Assembly (NCBI GenBank): GCA_024734555.1
Contig: JANPWX010000126.1
Span: forward strand, 2,570,441 to 2,634,440
Direction of reading: 5' to 3'
DNA: 64,000 nucleotides
Source: Trochalopteron elliotii
Lineage: Eukaryota; Chordata; Aves; Passeriformes; Leiothrichidae
The notes beneath the pieces were generated by a model. That model saw only the letters and a program-made list of their open reading frames with translations. It was not told where the DNA came from and did not search any database. Made by a program: the position numbers and the translations under genes. This document shows positions 36,201 to 49,112 of this stretch, piece by piece; within the stretch, counting starts at the first letter, position 1, and each line of letters starts with the position of its first letter.

Positions 36201-39200
36201 GGAACAGTGATGGTGCTTCAGGTTTTACAGCTACCTCTGTGCTCGACTTTGACAATTATTTATTACCAGTAATATTGTGCTTTGTAAACTTATGCAGTGC
36301 TTTATGAAGTAAGACATGTTTCCTATTTTAAAGATCTTTTAATCTTGTGGGCTGATAAAGGGTGCAGATTATCCCTTGGATGTTCATAAATAGCATTAGC
36401 ACTAAGAGTTTTATTAGCACTGGGTCCTTTCAAGCCTGTGGCTTTTTCTTTTTCTTAACAACACTTCCCTAGTCAGTGCCAAAACAAGGATTTCTACACC
36501 ATGATGTTCCAGGCTGGAATAATGTGGGCATTCTTTGGTTTTGCTTGTAGTGAAAGAGGAAAACCCAAGCAGAGTCCCAGCACAGTGGCTGTTGCTCTGC
36601 ATGGGTTTAATCCACAGCCTTTGCTCGCCCTCTCTGAGACTACAAATCTGGAGTTTGGGGGATGGCAGCAGAGAGCAGGCTCGGGAGGTTTGTGTGTGTG
36701 TTTGCTTGCGCGTGTTTTAAATAAACAAACAATGCAACAGCAACTTCAACAAATTGTGAGTGGTGCTAATTTGTTATAGTGCTGTCTTGCCTTCTGGCAG
36801 TGTTGATTTAGGAGAAGCTGAGCAGACTGGAACGGATGCAGGGAGCTGCCGGTTCTTTTGCTCTGGGATGTGTATGTGGTTCAGCATAAAATACTTTTAA
36901 GGGTCCTGTCCTGAGGAGCTTTCGGATTATAGGGTAAAGCACATACATAGGCTGTCAATCCCCTTTTGAAAACCAAATCTGAGGCAAAAGTACCTTCCCC
37001 CCCTGCCTTGCTCCACCCCTTCTACTTTTTTAAAATGAAGAGAAGTTTTAAGTCTTAATTCATGGCAAAAGCCTATAATTTGTGTACTTTGAGGACTGCC
37101 AGGAAATCCTTGACCTTGACAAGAATAGTGAGTAGGGAAGGAAAGGAGGAAGAGCCTGTGCTTTGGACTGTAGCAAAGTTTTCAACACCCCATGACCTTG
37201 CTGGGCTGCCTTTCATAAGGTGCCTGGGGCTGTAATCCCCCAGGCTGAGAGGCTGTCTGTCAGGGAGGGCTGGCCAAATGTGCCTGAGGTATCTGCAGCC
37301 CTGGACCACTGCTGTGCGGGGCTGCAGGACAAAGCCAGCAGGATGGGAGCCTTGCTGGGAAGAGGTGCATTTTGGAAATGTACATGAGTGACCTCCCTGC
37401 AGTCTCTGAGCTGAGTTTAAATAATGCTTGAAGTCTCAAGTGAAGAAGACAGAGGAATAAAACAGTCAAAATAAGAAGTAGGGGTTGAGGAAAGGCACCC
37501 AAATAAATGAAGAATTCTGAAAGTGAGTAAATTCTGCTTTCCCATTAGATCATCTTCAGCTTGGAGAGATTTGGATGCAATAGAGGCAGTTCGCAGAACT
37601 TTGAGTCTGTTAGGCCTTCTGCTTTCACAAGCAATTGTGGCTTTCTGGCCTTCTCTCATTTGCCAGGCTCATATGTGCTGAGACTTCTTGGTGGCTGCAG
37701 AGAACCAAATACAAAGGGTTCAGGGTGATCAGTTACACTGACTTGTGTATGGGATATTTGGTAGGCAATACAGTCTTAATACTGCCAGGACCAACTCTTA
37801 GAGTGATTTGCTTGAAAGACTTCACCAAACTGAAACTTAAAACCAAAGATTTCTTTGCTACAGAGCTGAGTATATGGTCAATTTTTGGGGAAAAGCAAAG
37901 AAAAAATATGTGGATGCATGCTAAAAGTACTGCGTTAAGAATTCTTGCTGGATCTATAGATATGGGTAAAGGAATGACATTTTTTTCTTACTGAAAAAAA
38001 CCCAAGACAGCAATGCTTGTTTTGTGCTCACTGGTATCTGGCGTGTGGTGAGAGAGATGACATTTTGGTCCAAGACATTTACTACACTCCTCAGCATGGA
38101 AACTTGATGTTAACTATTGCAAGCTCATGATATTAGCAGTATTGTGTATGCAGATGCTCCTGTGCAGACTGCTTCTCTCCGCAGAAACGTTTGCTGAGTC
38201 CACACAAGAAATTAAAATAAACAGGCCGATTGGGAGGATCTTTATCAAAACTTCTCCCATTTTTCCTAGTACTCTGAGGCTTTGTTTGCTCTAACAAACC
38301 ATGTAACTAAGGAGTCTGAGTCACAGTCACTAGTTCCAGCTGCCTGCCTCATCCCTGTCCTGAAGATCCCTCCCCAGTTGCAGGGACAGTTGAAAGGGTC
38401 GTGCGTTTCTCCAGTATTACTGCATTTCACAGCCTGCTATCAGCTTGTACCTGTGGTGATTCAGAGCCCTAAAGCAGTGCTGCAGCTGGGAGTGTCCTGT
38501 CGGACAGTCTTGGTTGGAAGAGGGTCATGACATTCCTGCTTCTCCACAGTGTTGGGTGTTCTCCTGCCCTCAGAGTGATGCCCAGCATGACGCTGCCACC
38601 CCGTGCACCCCCTGCCAAGTGGCCTACCTTACTGAAGGACAGGGCCCAAGACTGACACTCTCTAGGATTAACTGGGAGGTAGCAGTGATCCTTTAGTGAT
38701 GTCCTAAATTCTTGCATTGTAAAGGGAGAATTCTGTACAGGCTCAGAGGTGGCTGGGAAACAGAAATTTTGCATACCAAAGGGGCCTTTGAGCCACTTCA
38801 TTCAATACGTTGTTGTTATTTTTGCGCAATAGGGAGTAAATAAATGAATTAAATGAGATTAGCATTGGTCATTGGAGCTGCCTTTACTACTTGCAATGCA
38901 GGTACAACTAAAACTGAGTTTGCTCAGTTGTTGTAGGGAGAGGAGCCCAGTCTACTGCTGGTCACTAAGTGGTCATGAGCTTCTGAAGCTTTTTTTTTGT
39001 GCCACTGCTCTGTTCCCGAGATCAATTGTGCTCTGCAGATATGCAGGAATTTTTAGTGCCGGACTCTGGCTGACAAGATCTGCAATGTCCATGCCTCTCC
39101 CCTTCTCCCCCCAGCAGAGGTTTCGTAGTCCTGGTCTCCTGTGTTTCAGCAGCGACAATAAATGTGTAACATAGAAACACTCTGTTTAGGAGTTGGCAGA

Positions 39201-42200
39201 AAGCTTCGTTTCTGACTGCAGTGAGATGTTCTAAGAGTAGGAAACACCTTTGGTTGAAACAGTTCTCTGCTAACCTCTGCCCTAGAGGAGAAATACAACT
39301 ATGGAGAAGAGCTCTTGCTTCACAGTAGCAAGAAGCAAATTGATATAATCTGAGTGGGAAAAACCTCGTGTTTGAGCTGCTCTTCAAGAAATACTTTTAT
39401 GCAGCATTCAGCCTGTGTTAAACTGAGAATTGCTGCTATTGTTGAGGGTTTTGCAGAGTTGTGATGCTGGGAGATGCAGCCAGAGTTCAGGTTGCTCTAA
39501 TGCTGTGCAGAGCATTCTGGAGAGGGGGGAGCTCCAGATTCCCCGGGGCTCTGGCCCATTATGTTTCAAGTGTGGTAGTTAACTGTGGGTTGGCCTGTTC
39601 ATGCTGGCAGTGGTCTGTTCAGACTAGTTCAGCAAATGCTCTTGGCTCAGCATAACTCAGGTCAGTAGGCAAACAGTTGCTTACATTTCATTTCTTCATT
39701 GTATTGACAAGATTTTAAAATCTTCAGCCTACAGCAGTCAACACAGGGTGATCTTGAATACAAAAGACCTATTAGTTCAGTGTGAAAGGGATTTGGTTAC
39801 AGAGTTGTGGGGATAAGTATGACGGTAGGAATGATAGGAACACTGTCCTGGGTCTAAGCCCAGCAGATGTTCAGGAAGGATGAACTATCTCCTTATACTC
39901 TGTCCTTTTCATGACAACCCGTTACATTTCTTAGGTCTGTGTCCTCCTTTATGCTCTCTCTCATTCAACATTAAGTATTATAGATATTTTTCATTTGGCC
40001 TTTTATCTTTTAAGGTTGATAATCAATAGTATTCTCACTTTTTAAATGTAAGATTTCTATCTCCAGAAACACAGCTGGAGACATGCAGCCATCAATGTGA
40101 TAAGAGCTATGCACGTTTCACTTCACCATGAGGATCTAAAAACCTGTGTTAAATCCCTGCCAGGCTGCAGGCTTATTTCTGTATTGGTTTTTGGTGGGTT
40201 TGAGCTTTTTGTCTGTTTGTTTTCACTGGGGTAGCATCACCACTTGTAGAAAGGAACCTGTGCTTAGCATCTACCCTGAGACCCCTCCATGATAATCCCA
40301 CTGGAGCTGATTAGAGAAACTCTGTGGGAAGGATATACACTGCAGAGGATACAATCAGCTTGTCAAACCTAGGGAAGCTGTGATATGTGCCTTTCCCTGG
40401 CATGGAAAAGATGTTGTTGCTTTTTCCTTTGGGCAGGGGAGGGTGGAATTATAGATCTTAAGTTTTGCGACGCTCATACAAGGTGCAGCTCACCATGAAT
40501 CTACTTGATCTCCAGTCTCCAAGAATGGAGATTAAATTATCAGTGAACCATCATTATAAATAGGCGAGGGCATACAGTGTCTTCTTCTCCTGCCTTGCAC
40601 CAAAGTATCCAGCCTGGCACAATGCCATAACATCCCTAGAAGATATTTTCAAAGGCTTGGGAAGTGGGACAGGGAAACGGGGACAACACAGCAGATCAGG
40701 TTTGAAGAGTTTCTTCTGCTGCCTGTACTGTGTCGGGAATGAGACTACAAAATTCTGGCACCAGGCTGTTCTTGTCACAGAGGCATTTCTAAATAGTGAT
40801 GATATTTCATTGCCTGACTTTCTGGGCAGAAGGAAGCTGGTGCAGACATCCTGGGATCTGCTGGTTTTGGATACATGTGAACTGGTCCCCCTGAAGCTCA
40901 GTGCTATTGGTAGTCATGAATGTAAGTGGCCAGGGAGCATCAGTAAGAAACTTGCAGAGTCCTTCTGTTCTGCTTCCGTCACAGTTCACCAGCTGTGGGG
41001 AGATGGGTGGAGGGGAGGTTGTTCTAGCAGTTACATATTTAAGGCAGGTGGCTGTTTTAAAATGTACGTTTCAATTTTGATTGCAGTATTTTAATTGCAT
41101 TTAACAGCGTCCCTGCTGGTTCTCCATTCTGCATCCGTGCAGCCACGTTCTATTGATGGCCTGTTGTGATTTCAATGGAACATCATGGGATGTACCTGGC
41201 ACGTCGGGCAGCACTGGATGGAGGTGCCTTTAGCCCAATGTACCTGGCATGGTAAGCGGCAACCAAGTGGTTAATCTGCATTCTACTGCTCATAGTTTCA
41301 GCTTGTATAGCAAGGTGCTCCTGCTTTGCTGCAGCCTTGCACTGACTGGAAATCACTTTGCTCTCTTGATTTTAGTGCTTTCATGCACAGGGCCCCACCC
41401 TTTTCACCCACGGAGATTCCCCTTCCCTGGGAAGTTTGCCATGCAGTAGAGAAGGGCCTAGCCATGTCAGACTCTCCTTGTTATTCTAGAACATGAGAGA
41501 AGGAACTGGGAAATCATCTCACTCTTTTTTTTCTCTCCTTTTTGGGCCAGGAGCTGGTAGCAGTTGAGCAGGTATTGCCCATGTCCCAAATACCCAAATG
41601 TTGCCGCGCAGAGGAACCAGACAGGTGCTTATGTCCTTAAGCAAAGCTGTGCCGTTTCTGCGGGAGTTCTGCAAGAGCTGCCTCAGGGAGCCGGGAGGGC
41701 AGTTCTGCCTGGCACTAATTGGAATGTAACAAACTAAACAAGGGCCACTTTCAGTTTGCTGATATGGTATCTGCAAAATGAGCCTCCATTTTCCTTCTCT
41801 TTTCCATGCCCACACCTGCAAAATCAGCTGCACATCCTGCTCTGTCCTGCATGTTTTCCCTCCCTCCCCCAGCTCTGCAGACCTCTGCCAGAGTAACTTC
41901 ACATGTTGGTCTTGGCTATTTTAAAGTGCTAAATATTTGTGTGAGAAAAACAAGGGTGCTGCATCCTGTTTTCTGTTGAGCCTTCTTCACAGAGCTTTTG
42001 CTGCTCCACTGCCGATGATGAAAATGGATGTTTGTGCCTCAGCTTCTGAATTCTGCTGTCTTGACTGCTGGCAGGGGCTGGGGATAGGGAACCATTTGGA
42101 CTAACACAGTTCAGCACTCTTCCCCATGCTTCTGCTGTTCTAGAATGTGAATACCTTTAAAAGTCATGGGCTAATGACCTGCTAAGTGCAACTCCTGAGG

Positions 42201-45200
42201 GCAGGTTAGTGGCTGTGAACCACCCACTACACTGACACCTCTGAGGGTCCTGGTTCTGTTGGGATGTGGGGAAAAGGAAGATCAGATGAGCCAGTGAGGA
42301 ACAGGAAAGCTCTCTTCCCATTGGGGTCATTAAGGACTCAAAAAAAAGTTGGTTCATCTGAAACTGAAGGGTGCAGAAGTCATCTGTTTCAGTATCACTC
42401 AGTTCCAGTAGCAGCTGGACACAGCATTTTTAATGACATAAATTGGTGGGAGAGAGCAACGTAGGAAACAGTGCATTTCATTTTGTCTTGTCCTTCTCCA
42501 TGCTCACTGCTGCAGTGTCTGCTCAGCGCAGCTCAACTGCTTGGGAAGGTGGAGAAATAAGTAAGGCTACTGTCTTTTCCTGGGTCTATTATAACATGCA
42601 CAATGGGCTGACGTTTTAACAGCATCTGATTTGATATATCACATCTAATCTGTTTGTTGGTTTTTATCTGCAGTACTGTTAGCTCACTGTTCAGGTGCTC
42701 GGTGTCTAGCCTTCTCATCCAGCTACAAATCCTCTACGTGAAATGAGTGATTCCTTAGATCTGTTTTTGATTGATTCTTTGCTTCACTGGTGTTGCTTCT
42801 TAAAAGGTAAACAATATTCATGTGCTGCAATCTATAACTCAGAGATGAAATCAAATAGCATCTCCTGCCAGAGGTTGCTAAGATAACGCATTTAGCATTC
42901 ATTCAGTAATTACTTTTAGCAAGAGATTTAGTGATATTAAAGAGAATCAAACCTGTAATGAATATGTAGATTTTGTACTGTTGAAAGGGGTGAAGGGATT
43001 TCTCTTCCCCTCTGTTTAGCAATTTCATTTTCTGTGATGTCCAGAGTCTTTGTGCAAACTGACAACAAATGAAGTTTTCCTGCTGTGTAGTGAGAGCAGC
43101 ACAGCTCCAGGAGCAGCCTGTGTGTTGTGCACAACCTTGCTGCCCACGGGGTCACAGTGTGCCCCAGGCTGGGCACAGCAGCTCGCAGTTACCCAGCTCC
43201 TGAGGCAATATTGCTTATTAAGATGCTGTTGGCTCTTAGCTTGCAAAGCTTTGTTTGATGTGTGGCATCTGCTTGCAGCATTACTGTATTCTGTGATTTG
43301 TGCCCTGTACTTCTCATGTCTTTGCATGTGCTGTGTCTCAGTGCCATAGAGATGGTGGAGGTAGTGGAGAGCCTTAGTCTTGTTTCATTCCCTCCTTGCA
43401 TGGGAGTATTTGAGCAGGTTCACTGCTCTCAAAAAAGTGTGTCTTGAATGTGAGGTAACCAGCCTGAATCTGGGAAAAGACCATCACTGCTGCTATTTGT
43501 CCATAGCCTTCTCTAATCCTCTTTTAAAGGCAAAGGGGTGAAATTTTGCACACCACATTCAGTGTTTAAAGACTGTGGCCCCAGTGAGACATCTGTGTAT
43601 TTTTGAGATCTGGGAGTTGGGTGTTTTCACTAGAAATGCATCTGAGCCTTTTCTGAACCAGGTCTCCTCTGAACTGGGAGTATGCTTTTTTTTCTGGGTT
43701 TTTTTTTCAGAAAACAGAAAAGGAAGAGTTATTAAAAATGATACTGAAATACAAGAAGTATAAACCCACTATGATTTTTTAGGGCTTTGGGAGGTTGTGG
43801 TGATGTTATTCAAATGTTACGGTTTGTTAAGAGAGACGCTCTGCAAACAAATGGATAGCAAGGCCTTTCTAAGGCTGCACCTGACAGATAGGGCAGATGA
43901 CTTTTAGACAGGATTTAAACTCACAGTTGTCCTTGGTCCCCTGCTTTCTGCTAGAAGTGAGATTCTAGGAATGCCATAAGTTGAGGAATAATGCCTGCTT
44001 CTCTTTTGCTAACAACTTTTCCAACACACCTTTCTTCCTTCACCTCTGAAATGCATCATTGTCAAAGAAGGGTTTGTAACTGGCCAGCTCTGGGAAATAT
44101 CTGGACGGATTTATTTTTGTTGAGGACTGCACAAGATGCACAAGGCTTTGTCAACAAAGGGATGTCAGCCTAAGGAGCCATACTCCTGTCCTGGTCAAAG
44201 CCCTTGGTAGGCAATTCCGACAGCATTTTAAACACAGCACTCTAAGCTTGCTTGAAGGTTTTGCTGCTTTGATTCATTACATTCATTTTTTGGGGGTTGT
44301 TAAATCCACATTAGACTTCAGCTAACAAATTCAAATTTGATAGGCAGGGTTATACTGCCTACACCTGACCACTGCTTTTAAAATCTACTGAAGGTAATAG
44401 CCTACCTTATACATATGGCCTACTGAACATGAACAGTTCTGTAAAATTTGACATGTGAGATAAATAGAGGTAATTTAAACAACTTGTACTATGCTAGTTT
44501 TTATGCTGCAGAACATACTGAAGTTTAATAATAACATTCTCTTTCTCATGAAGGTCAGTAGCAGAATTAGAATTCTAACTCTGTTTTCAGGGCTTTCTCT
44601 GCAGGCTCATTACCTGGTTTCAATATCATTTAAGGCAGAAAGAAAAAAAAACCCAAAAAAGTAAAACGCTAAAAATATTCTGCATTAATAGCTGTTTCAA
44701 GCCTTAAGGATTAGACAACTCATATACAGCAATTTCTAGACCTCTGCTTTAAGTGCCACACCAATGGGAAATAAGCCCACTTTTACTTCAGTAACATCTT
44801 ATTATTACTACTGCTAGTACTACTTTGTTTAGGCAGAAAATATTGGCTGTACTGTTTCTCTTCCTTTCCCACATTTGTCCTTTATGGAATGCTTAAAAAT
44901 CATACCCAGGGATTTTGTGTGTTACATGCATGGAAAAGCACCATTATGTTTGCAGTGGAATTGTAGTACTAGGCTGTTTCTTGCTATCTTGAGCAGGATG
45001 CATTTCTATAGAGAGATGCAGTTAAATTGCAAGCCATGTTTTTGTTCTCCCCTATCAATGTATCTCTCTGACCCAGAAGTAAGGGCTCTTACTGGCCTGG
45101 CTAGATAAAAGTGGGTATTTTGTGCCTCTGTGCTCCTGTTTCTTCCCCTTAATCAGCAACTCTGGAAGCAAGCCACTAGAACCAGACACGCTGCTTCTGT

Positions 45201-46484
45201 GCTGCAACTCTGATGTGACTAATTCCATCAAAATTTGGTTTTAAAGTGCTCATCATTGCTCAGTGGAGGTAGCCCCACTGTCCTGTCACATTTTTTTCTG
45301 ATTCTGCAGGGTGAGTTTCTAGTACAGAAACACTACAGGTGGAACTAGCACCCTGGCAAGCCTGTACTTCCTCCTTTTGGCTGCCACTCTTTCTAAAGCC
45401 ATCAAGCTCTGGAAACAACATCCATGAGCACAAAGACACTGCGGTGAATCCTCCAAATCTTGGGTTGTCATCCATTGCTGAAACAAAATCAAACAGAAAA
45501 GCAGAGCAGCCTTTTTAGCTGTGGGTCAGGGGTGACGAGCCAGAGGTGCCTGTGTGGATGCTAAATTCGGTGCTGCTGCACTGAAGAGCCATCAAAAAAT
45601 TCCACCAAAAGCATAAGCAAGCACTAGGCTGACCAGAAAAACAAGTGAAGAGCTGTGTCCTGTGGAAGAAGGGAGGCACCTGCTTGGCAGATCTGTGGGG
45701 AAAAGTACCAGGGTAGTCAGGGAACAATGCTGGAGGAAATACTGCATTTGTTTACTTTTTGGTAGCTTTTTTTCATAAAGCAAAACTTCTCTGCTGTGCA
45801 GAAATGGATGATGTAAATTTACCACCTTTCTGCCAAATGAAATCATCCTATTTATCATCAGGTAGTAAGAATCAGGTTTGAGGAAAGCAATTTTTCATGC
45901 TAACAGCATCACTCCTTATTTCTTTTTGCTGTGTACCTATACTTGGCACAGAGAGAACATAGTGCAGTCTAACACTTCATCATTTGCACTCTGATAGGAC
46001 AGAGTGTGGTAGTGGGAGTCACAAAAAATAAAAAAATTAACTGATGATGATTTTAAGAGAAAATTTAAGCTCTTCATTTCTCTGTATTTATGGCTTGCTT
46101 CTCCTTCAATAAGAGAACTGTTTCAATAATATGATGAACTGGGAAAGGAAGTCGAGGGCTAAATGGTGTTTGTTGTAAATTTGGTATTTAATTCCTACTT
46201 TTGAACCTCAGAAACTATTTTAAATCAACTTTAATGGATAATGCAAGTAATAGTTGGCACTTTCAAACAAACACACAAACAAAAAAAACAAAAAGGAAAA
46301 AAAAAGTAAAATTGATCTTGGATTCCCAAATGCAGCCTCAGATTGAATTCTGGGCTTTATGGATTGTAATATCTATAAAACGTGCAACTGCAGTTAGTTC
46401 TGACACACCTCAAACTGGGTGTTTCCTACAGTCCATACTACTGGGAAGGCCAATATAAACATCTAAACTAAAACACATCATGAC

Positions 46485-46511
46485 TACCGTTTGTGAAACG
46501 CATGAACGGTA
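46485..46511. promoter_or_regulatory. inverted repeat with MYB-like half-sites
   Basis: TACCGTT at 46485-46491 and AACGGTA at 46505-46511 are exact reverse complements separated by 13 bases. Both contain the AACGG core found in MYB-family sites. It lies about 0.9 kb upstream of the coding exon. The assignment rests on the motif only. Confidence 0.25.
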
Positions 46512-46965
46512 TGCAGGTAACCACAATTTTCCTCTCTTTACAGTATTTCAGGATAGAGAAACTGTGACTTGAGATATGTTACTTGACTCTATTATTTTAA
46601 ACAAAATTCTTTCAAAATTAACTTGAGGAAAATGTTTCAGAATTATGAAGACATGTGATGACATTTAGCTAACTCAGCATCCTGAATTTCAGCCAGTCGA
46701 GGGTTGATTCTAACCCTACATGTCAATGGATTGGGATATGGAGGGGAGTGGTTTTTAAAGCAGCTTTTCATACTCTTCAGGAGACTTCCCATTCACACCT
46801 CAGTGCGGGTAATTCCATCTTCAATGGATTAAGTTGCTACATGTCATTTTCTCAGCCCCAGAGCAGCTGGGTGTTATAAGATTTCAACATGTAACAGCCA
46901 AGAAATAAACTGCATGTTAAAGCAGGGAAGCTGCAGCTTATGCTAATTATTTTTCATGCTCAGAT

Positions 46966-46973
46966 ATGCAAAT
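46966..46973 (+). promoter_or_regulatory. octamer (POU factor) consensus
   Basis: A perfect ATGCAAAT. A related homeodomain/POU-like stretch, TATGCTAATTA, lies about 20 bases upstream at roughly 46940-46950. The clustering about 430 bp before the coding exon is suggestive of a regulatory element but unproven. Confidence 0.3.
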
Positions 46974-47341
46974 GACAGTGAAGTAGATGCTTGTCTTTCC
47001 TTCCTCTTTTTTTTGCTTCTCATCATCCCTTCAAGTCTGTGTCAGGAGAGAACAGCTTTCCCCTGTACCTAACTATTGTTTTCATGCTGGTATCTTTTGA
47101 ATAGTGATTCCAGCCAACAACGATTGGTTCTGTAAAAAGATAATTACAAATCTGATTTTTGAAAGACTTAAATCAAGTCTTAGCAGAGAAATATTTCTCT
47201 CTGTATTCCCAGCAGAATCACAGCTTCCAGGGCTCAAAGTACTCAGATCTCCCTAGTCAGTTTCAAGCCTTACATAGACTGCACTGTGTTAAACCAGTCT
47301 ATTAAATGTAACCCATTCTAGTGGAAACAGCAAACTCACAG

Positions 47342-47363
47342 CTCTCATCCTCCTGTTTTGCAG
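47342..47363 (+). other. HIC2: splice acceptor of the HIC2 coding exon
   Basis: A pyrimidine-rich tract (CTCTCATCCTCCTGTTTTG) ends in CAG at 47361-47363. It lies 36 bases before the HIC2 start codon and has no competing AG within the tract. HIC-family genes have the coding sequence in a large terminal exon preceded by untranslated exons, so an acceptor is expected here. Confidence 0.8.
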
Positions 47364-47399
47364 GTGGTAAGGTGAAGGTGAGAGGAAGAGAAGGTGGAG
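47364..47399 (+). other. HIC2: HIC2 5' UTR portion of the coding exon
   Basis: Purine-rich leader of 36 bases between the acceptor and the ATG. It contains two in-frame stops, TGA at 47373-47375 and TGA at 47379-47381. These prevent any N-terminal extension reading through from an upstream exon in this transcript form. Confidence 0.75.
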
Positions 47400-49112
47400 A
47401 TGGAACTGCCAAATCATGCCAAACAACTGCTACTGCAGCTGAACCAGCAACGAGCCAAAGGTTTCCTCTGTGATGTGATCATTGTGGTAGAAAATGCCCT
47501 GTTTCGTGCCCATAAGAACATCCTGGCAGCCAGCAGCATGTATTTCAAATCCCTTGTCCTGCATGACAACCTGATAAACTTAGACACCGACATGGTGAAC
47601 CCCACTGTGTTCCGGCAGATCTTGGACTTTATTTATACTGGTAAGCTCTTAACGACTGACCAGCCTGGTGAACAGAACTTTAATGCTCTCCTCACCGCAG
47701 CAAGCTACCTCCAACTGCACGACCTGGCAGCTCTCTGCAGAAAGAAGCTGAAGAGGAACGGCAAGTCCTTTGCTGGCAAGGCCGGTGGCCTTGGTGTTGG
47801 GAGATCTGCCAGGAGTCAGAGACTTTCCACTGCTTCAGTCATCCAAGCTCGCTATTCAGGGTCAAATGAGGGGTTGAAGGGCTCGCACTCAAAGGAGCTG
47901 TCAAAGGGAAAGCTCTCTGATGACGAGGTCTTCATCAGCAGCTCCAACCAAGAGAACTGTCACTCCTTAAGCAGGGGAACCAGCAAGAACGGCGGTGGGA
48001 GCAGCAGTGCTAATGGGAGCACCGGTGACCAGGAGCTAGGCCTCGACCTGTCCAAAAAAAGCCCCTCGCTCCCTGCGGCAGCCTCCCACGATGACACGCA
48101 GCACAGCGAAAGCCAGCACGGCTCTCCCCAATCTGCCTCAGCCCCTGCAGCCAACAGTGCCTCATCGTTCGACGAGTCTGGCGTCGGAGCCCCCCACAGC
48201 ATGGCGGACAGCAGCGACCCCATGGAGATGGATCTGGGCGAGGAGTGCCACCACTCGCTGACAGAGAGCAGCCAGCGCAAGGGCCTCCGGCACTCATCCC
48301 GCAAGAAGGAGTGGATCAAGAAAGACAACGCCTTTGACCGAAAGGAAGGGGGCAAAGACAGGGATGAGGGTGAAGGGCTGCCCAACGGTATCCTGCTGGG
48401 GCCCTTGTCCAAGTCTGTGGAGAGGAGTCTGGCCGGGGCCTACGGGGCAGACCTGCCCTACCCATGTAAGGAGGAGGTAGAAAACGGTAAGGAGAACAGT
48501 GACGACAGCGGCCAGAGCGAGAGTGAGAGCGGCGGCCATACCAGTGCCAACTATGTCTACCGGCAGGAGGGGTTTGAGCCAGTGGCCTATGGTGACAACC
48601 TGTACGTCTGTATCCCCTGTGGCAAAGGCTTCCCGAGCTCTGAGCAGCTCAATGCCCACGTGGAAACGCACACCGAGGAAGACCTTTACATCAAGGAGGA
48701 AGGCACATACGGCAGCAAGGATGAAGCTGAGGATTTGTCCAACCCCAATCAGTCCTATGCTGCAGAGTCCCGGCCCTTCAAGTGTTCAGTGTGTGAGAAG
48801 AGCTACAAGGATCCAGCCACGCTGCGGCAGCACGAGAAGACTCACTGGCTGACGCGGCCCTTCCCTTGCAACATCTGTGGCAAGATGTTCACACAGCGGG
48901 GCACCATGACACGGCACATGCGCAGCCACTTGGGGCTCAAGCCCTTTGCTTGCGAGGAATGTGGGATGCGCTTTACCCGGCAGTACCGACTAACAGAGCA
49001 TATGCGTGTCCACTCAGGAGAAAAACCTTACGAATGTCAACTGTGTGGTGGGAAATTCACCCAGCAGCGCAATCTGATCAGCCACCTGCGAATGCATACC
49101 TCTCCCACATAA
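47400..49112 (+). CDS. HIC2: HIC2, BTB/POZ and C2H2 zinc-finger transcriptional repressor
   Basis: Nuclear sequence-specific repressor, 570 residues in a single exon. The BTB/POZ dimerisation domain spans about residues 10-118 (FLCDVII, FRAHKNILAASS, LDFIYTGKL). GLDLSKKSP at 214-222 is the CtBP co-repressor motif shared with HIC1. A Ser/Gly/acidic linker follows, with a basic patch (RHSSRKKEWIKK, 297-308). Five C2H2 fingers follow: an isolated first (C404, C407, H420, H424), then four in tandem from C462 to H566 with TGEKP-like linkers. IKEE at 431-434 fits a SUMO site. The protein ends four residues after the last finger histidine, as in HIC2; HIC1 carries a longer tail there. The ATG at 47400 has G at -3 and +4; the GTG two codons earlier follows in-frame TGAs and is not a start. 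As remembered, human HIC2 is about 615 residues, so this protein is shorter, mainly in the linker and N-terminus. In mammals HIC2 is linked to heart development and to repression of BCL11A in fetal erythroid cells. Confidence 0.97.
   Translation: MELPNHAKQLLLQLNQQRAKGFLCDVIIVVENALFRAHKNILAASSMYFKSLVLHDNLINLDTDMVNPTVFRQILDFIYTGKLLTTDQPGEQNFNALLTAASYLQLHDLAALCRKKLKRNGKSFAGKAGGLGVGRSARSQRLSTASVIQARYSGSNEGLKGSHSKELSKGKLSDDEVFISSSNQENCHSLSRGTSKNGGGSSSANGSTGDQELGLDLSKKSPSLPAAASHDDTQHSESQHGSPQSASAPAANSASSFDESGVGAPHSMADSSDPMEMDLGEECHHSLTESSQRKGLRHSSRKKEWIKKDNAFDRKEGGKDRDEGEGLPNGILLGPLSKSVERSLAGAYGADLPYPCKEEVENGKENSDDSGQSESESGGHTSANYVYRQEGFEPVAYGDNLYVCIPCGKGFPSSEQLNAHVETHTEEDLYIKEEGTYGSKDEAEDLSNPNQSYAAESRPFKCSVCEKSYKDPATLRQHEKTHWLTRPFPCNICGKMFTQRGTMTRHMRSHLGLKPFACEECGMRFTRQYRLTEHMRVHSGEKPYECQLCGGKFTQQRNLISHLRMHTSPT

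Larger units (their letters stand above)
33244..47341. other. HIC2: non-coding DNA, probable 5' intron of HIC2
   Basis: No coding exon is recognisable between the CR1 copy and the HIC2 splice acceptor. Open frames are short and unrelated to known proteins. Sequence resembling the reverse complement of MIR-type repeats occurs near 44550-44600 but is too diverged to call. The last kilobase before the exon contains an octamer site (46966) and a palindromic CCGTT/AACGG pair (46485-46511), which could be part of a proximal intronic regulatory region. Confidence 0.6.

Noticed and set aside
47394..47399. GTG as an upstream start for HIC2
   Set aside because: In-frame TGAs precede it, and the ATG at 47400 has a good Kozak context and matches the family's MELP start.
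47960..48412. 150-codon antisense frame within the HIC2 coding exon
   Set aside because: It is a shadow of the HIC2 frame in GC-rich coding sequence and has no homology.
47400..49112. Identification as HIC1
   Set aside because: The protein ends just after the last finger, where HIC1 has a long tail. It also lacks HIC1's MKHEP motif, and the linker wording (QRLSTASVIQARY, KEEVENGKE) follows HIC2.
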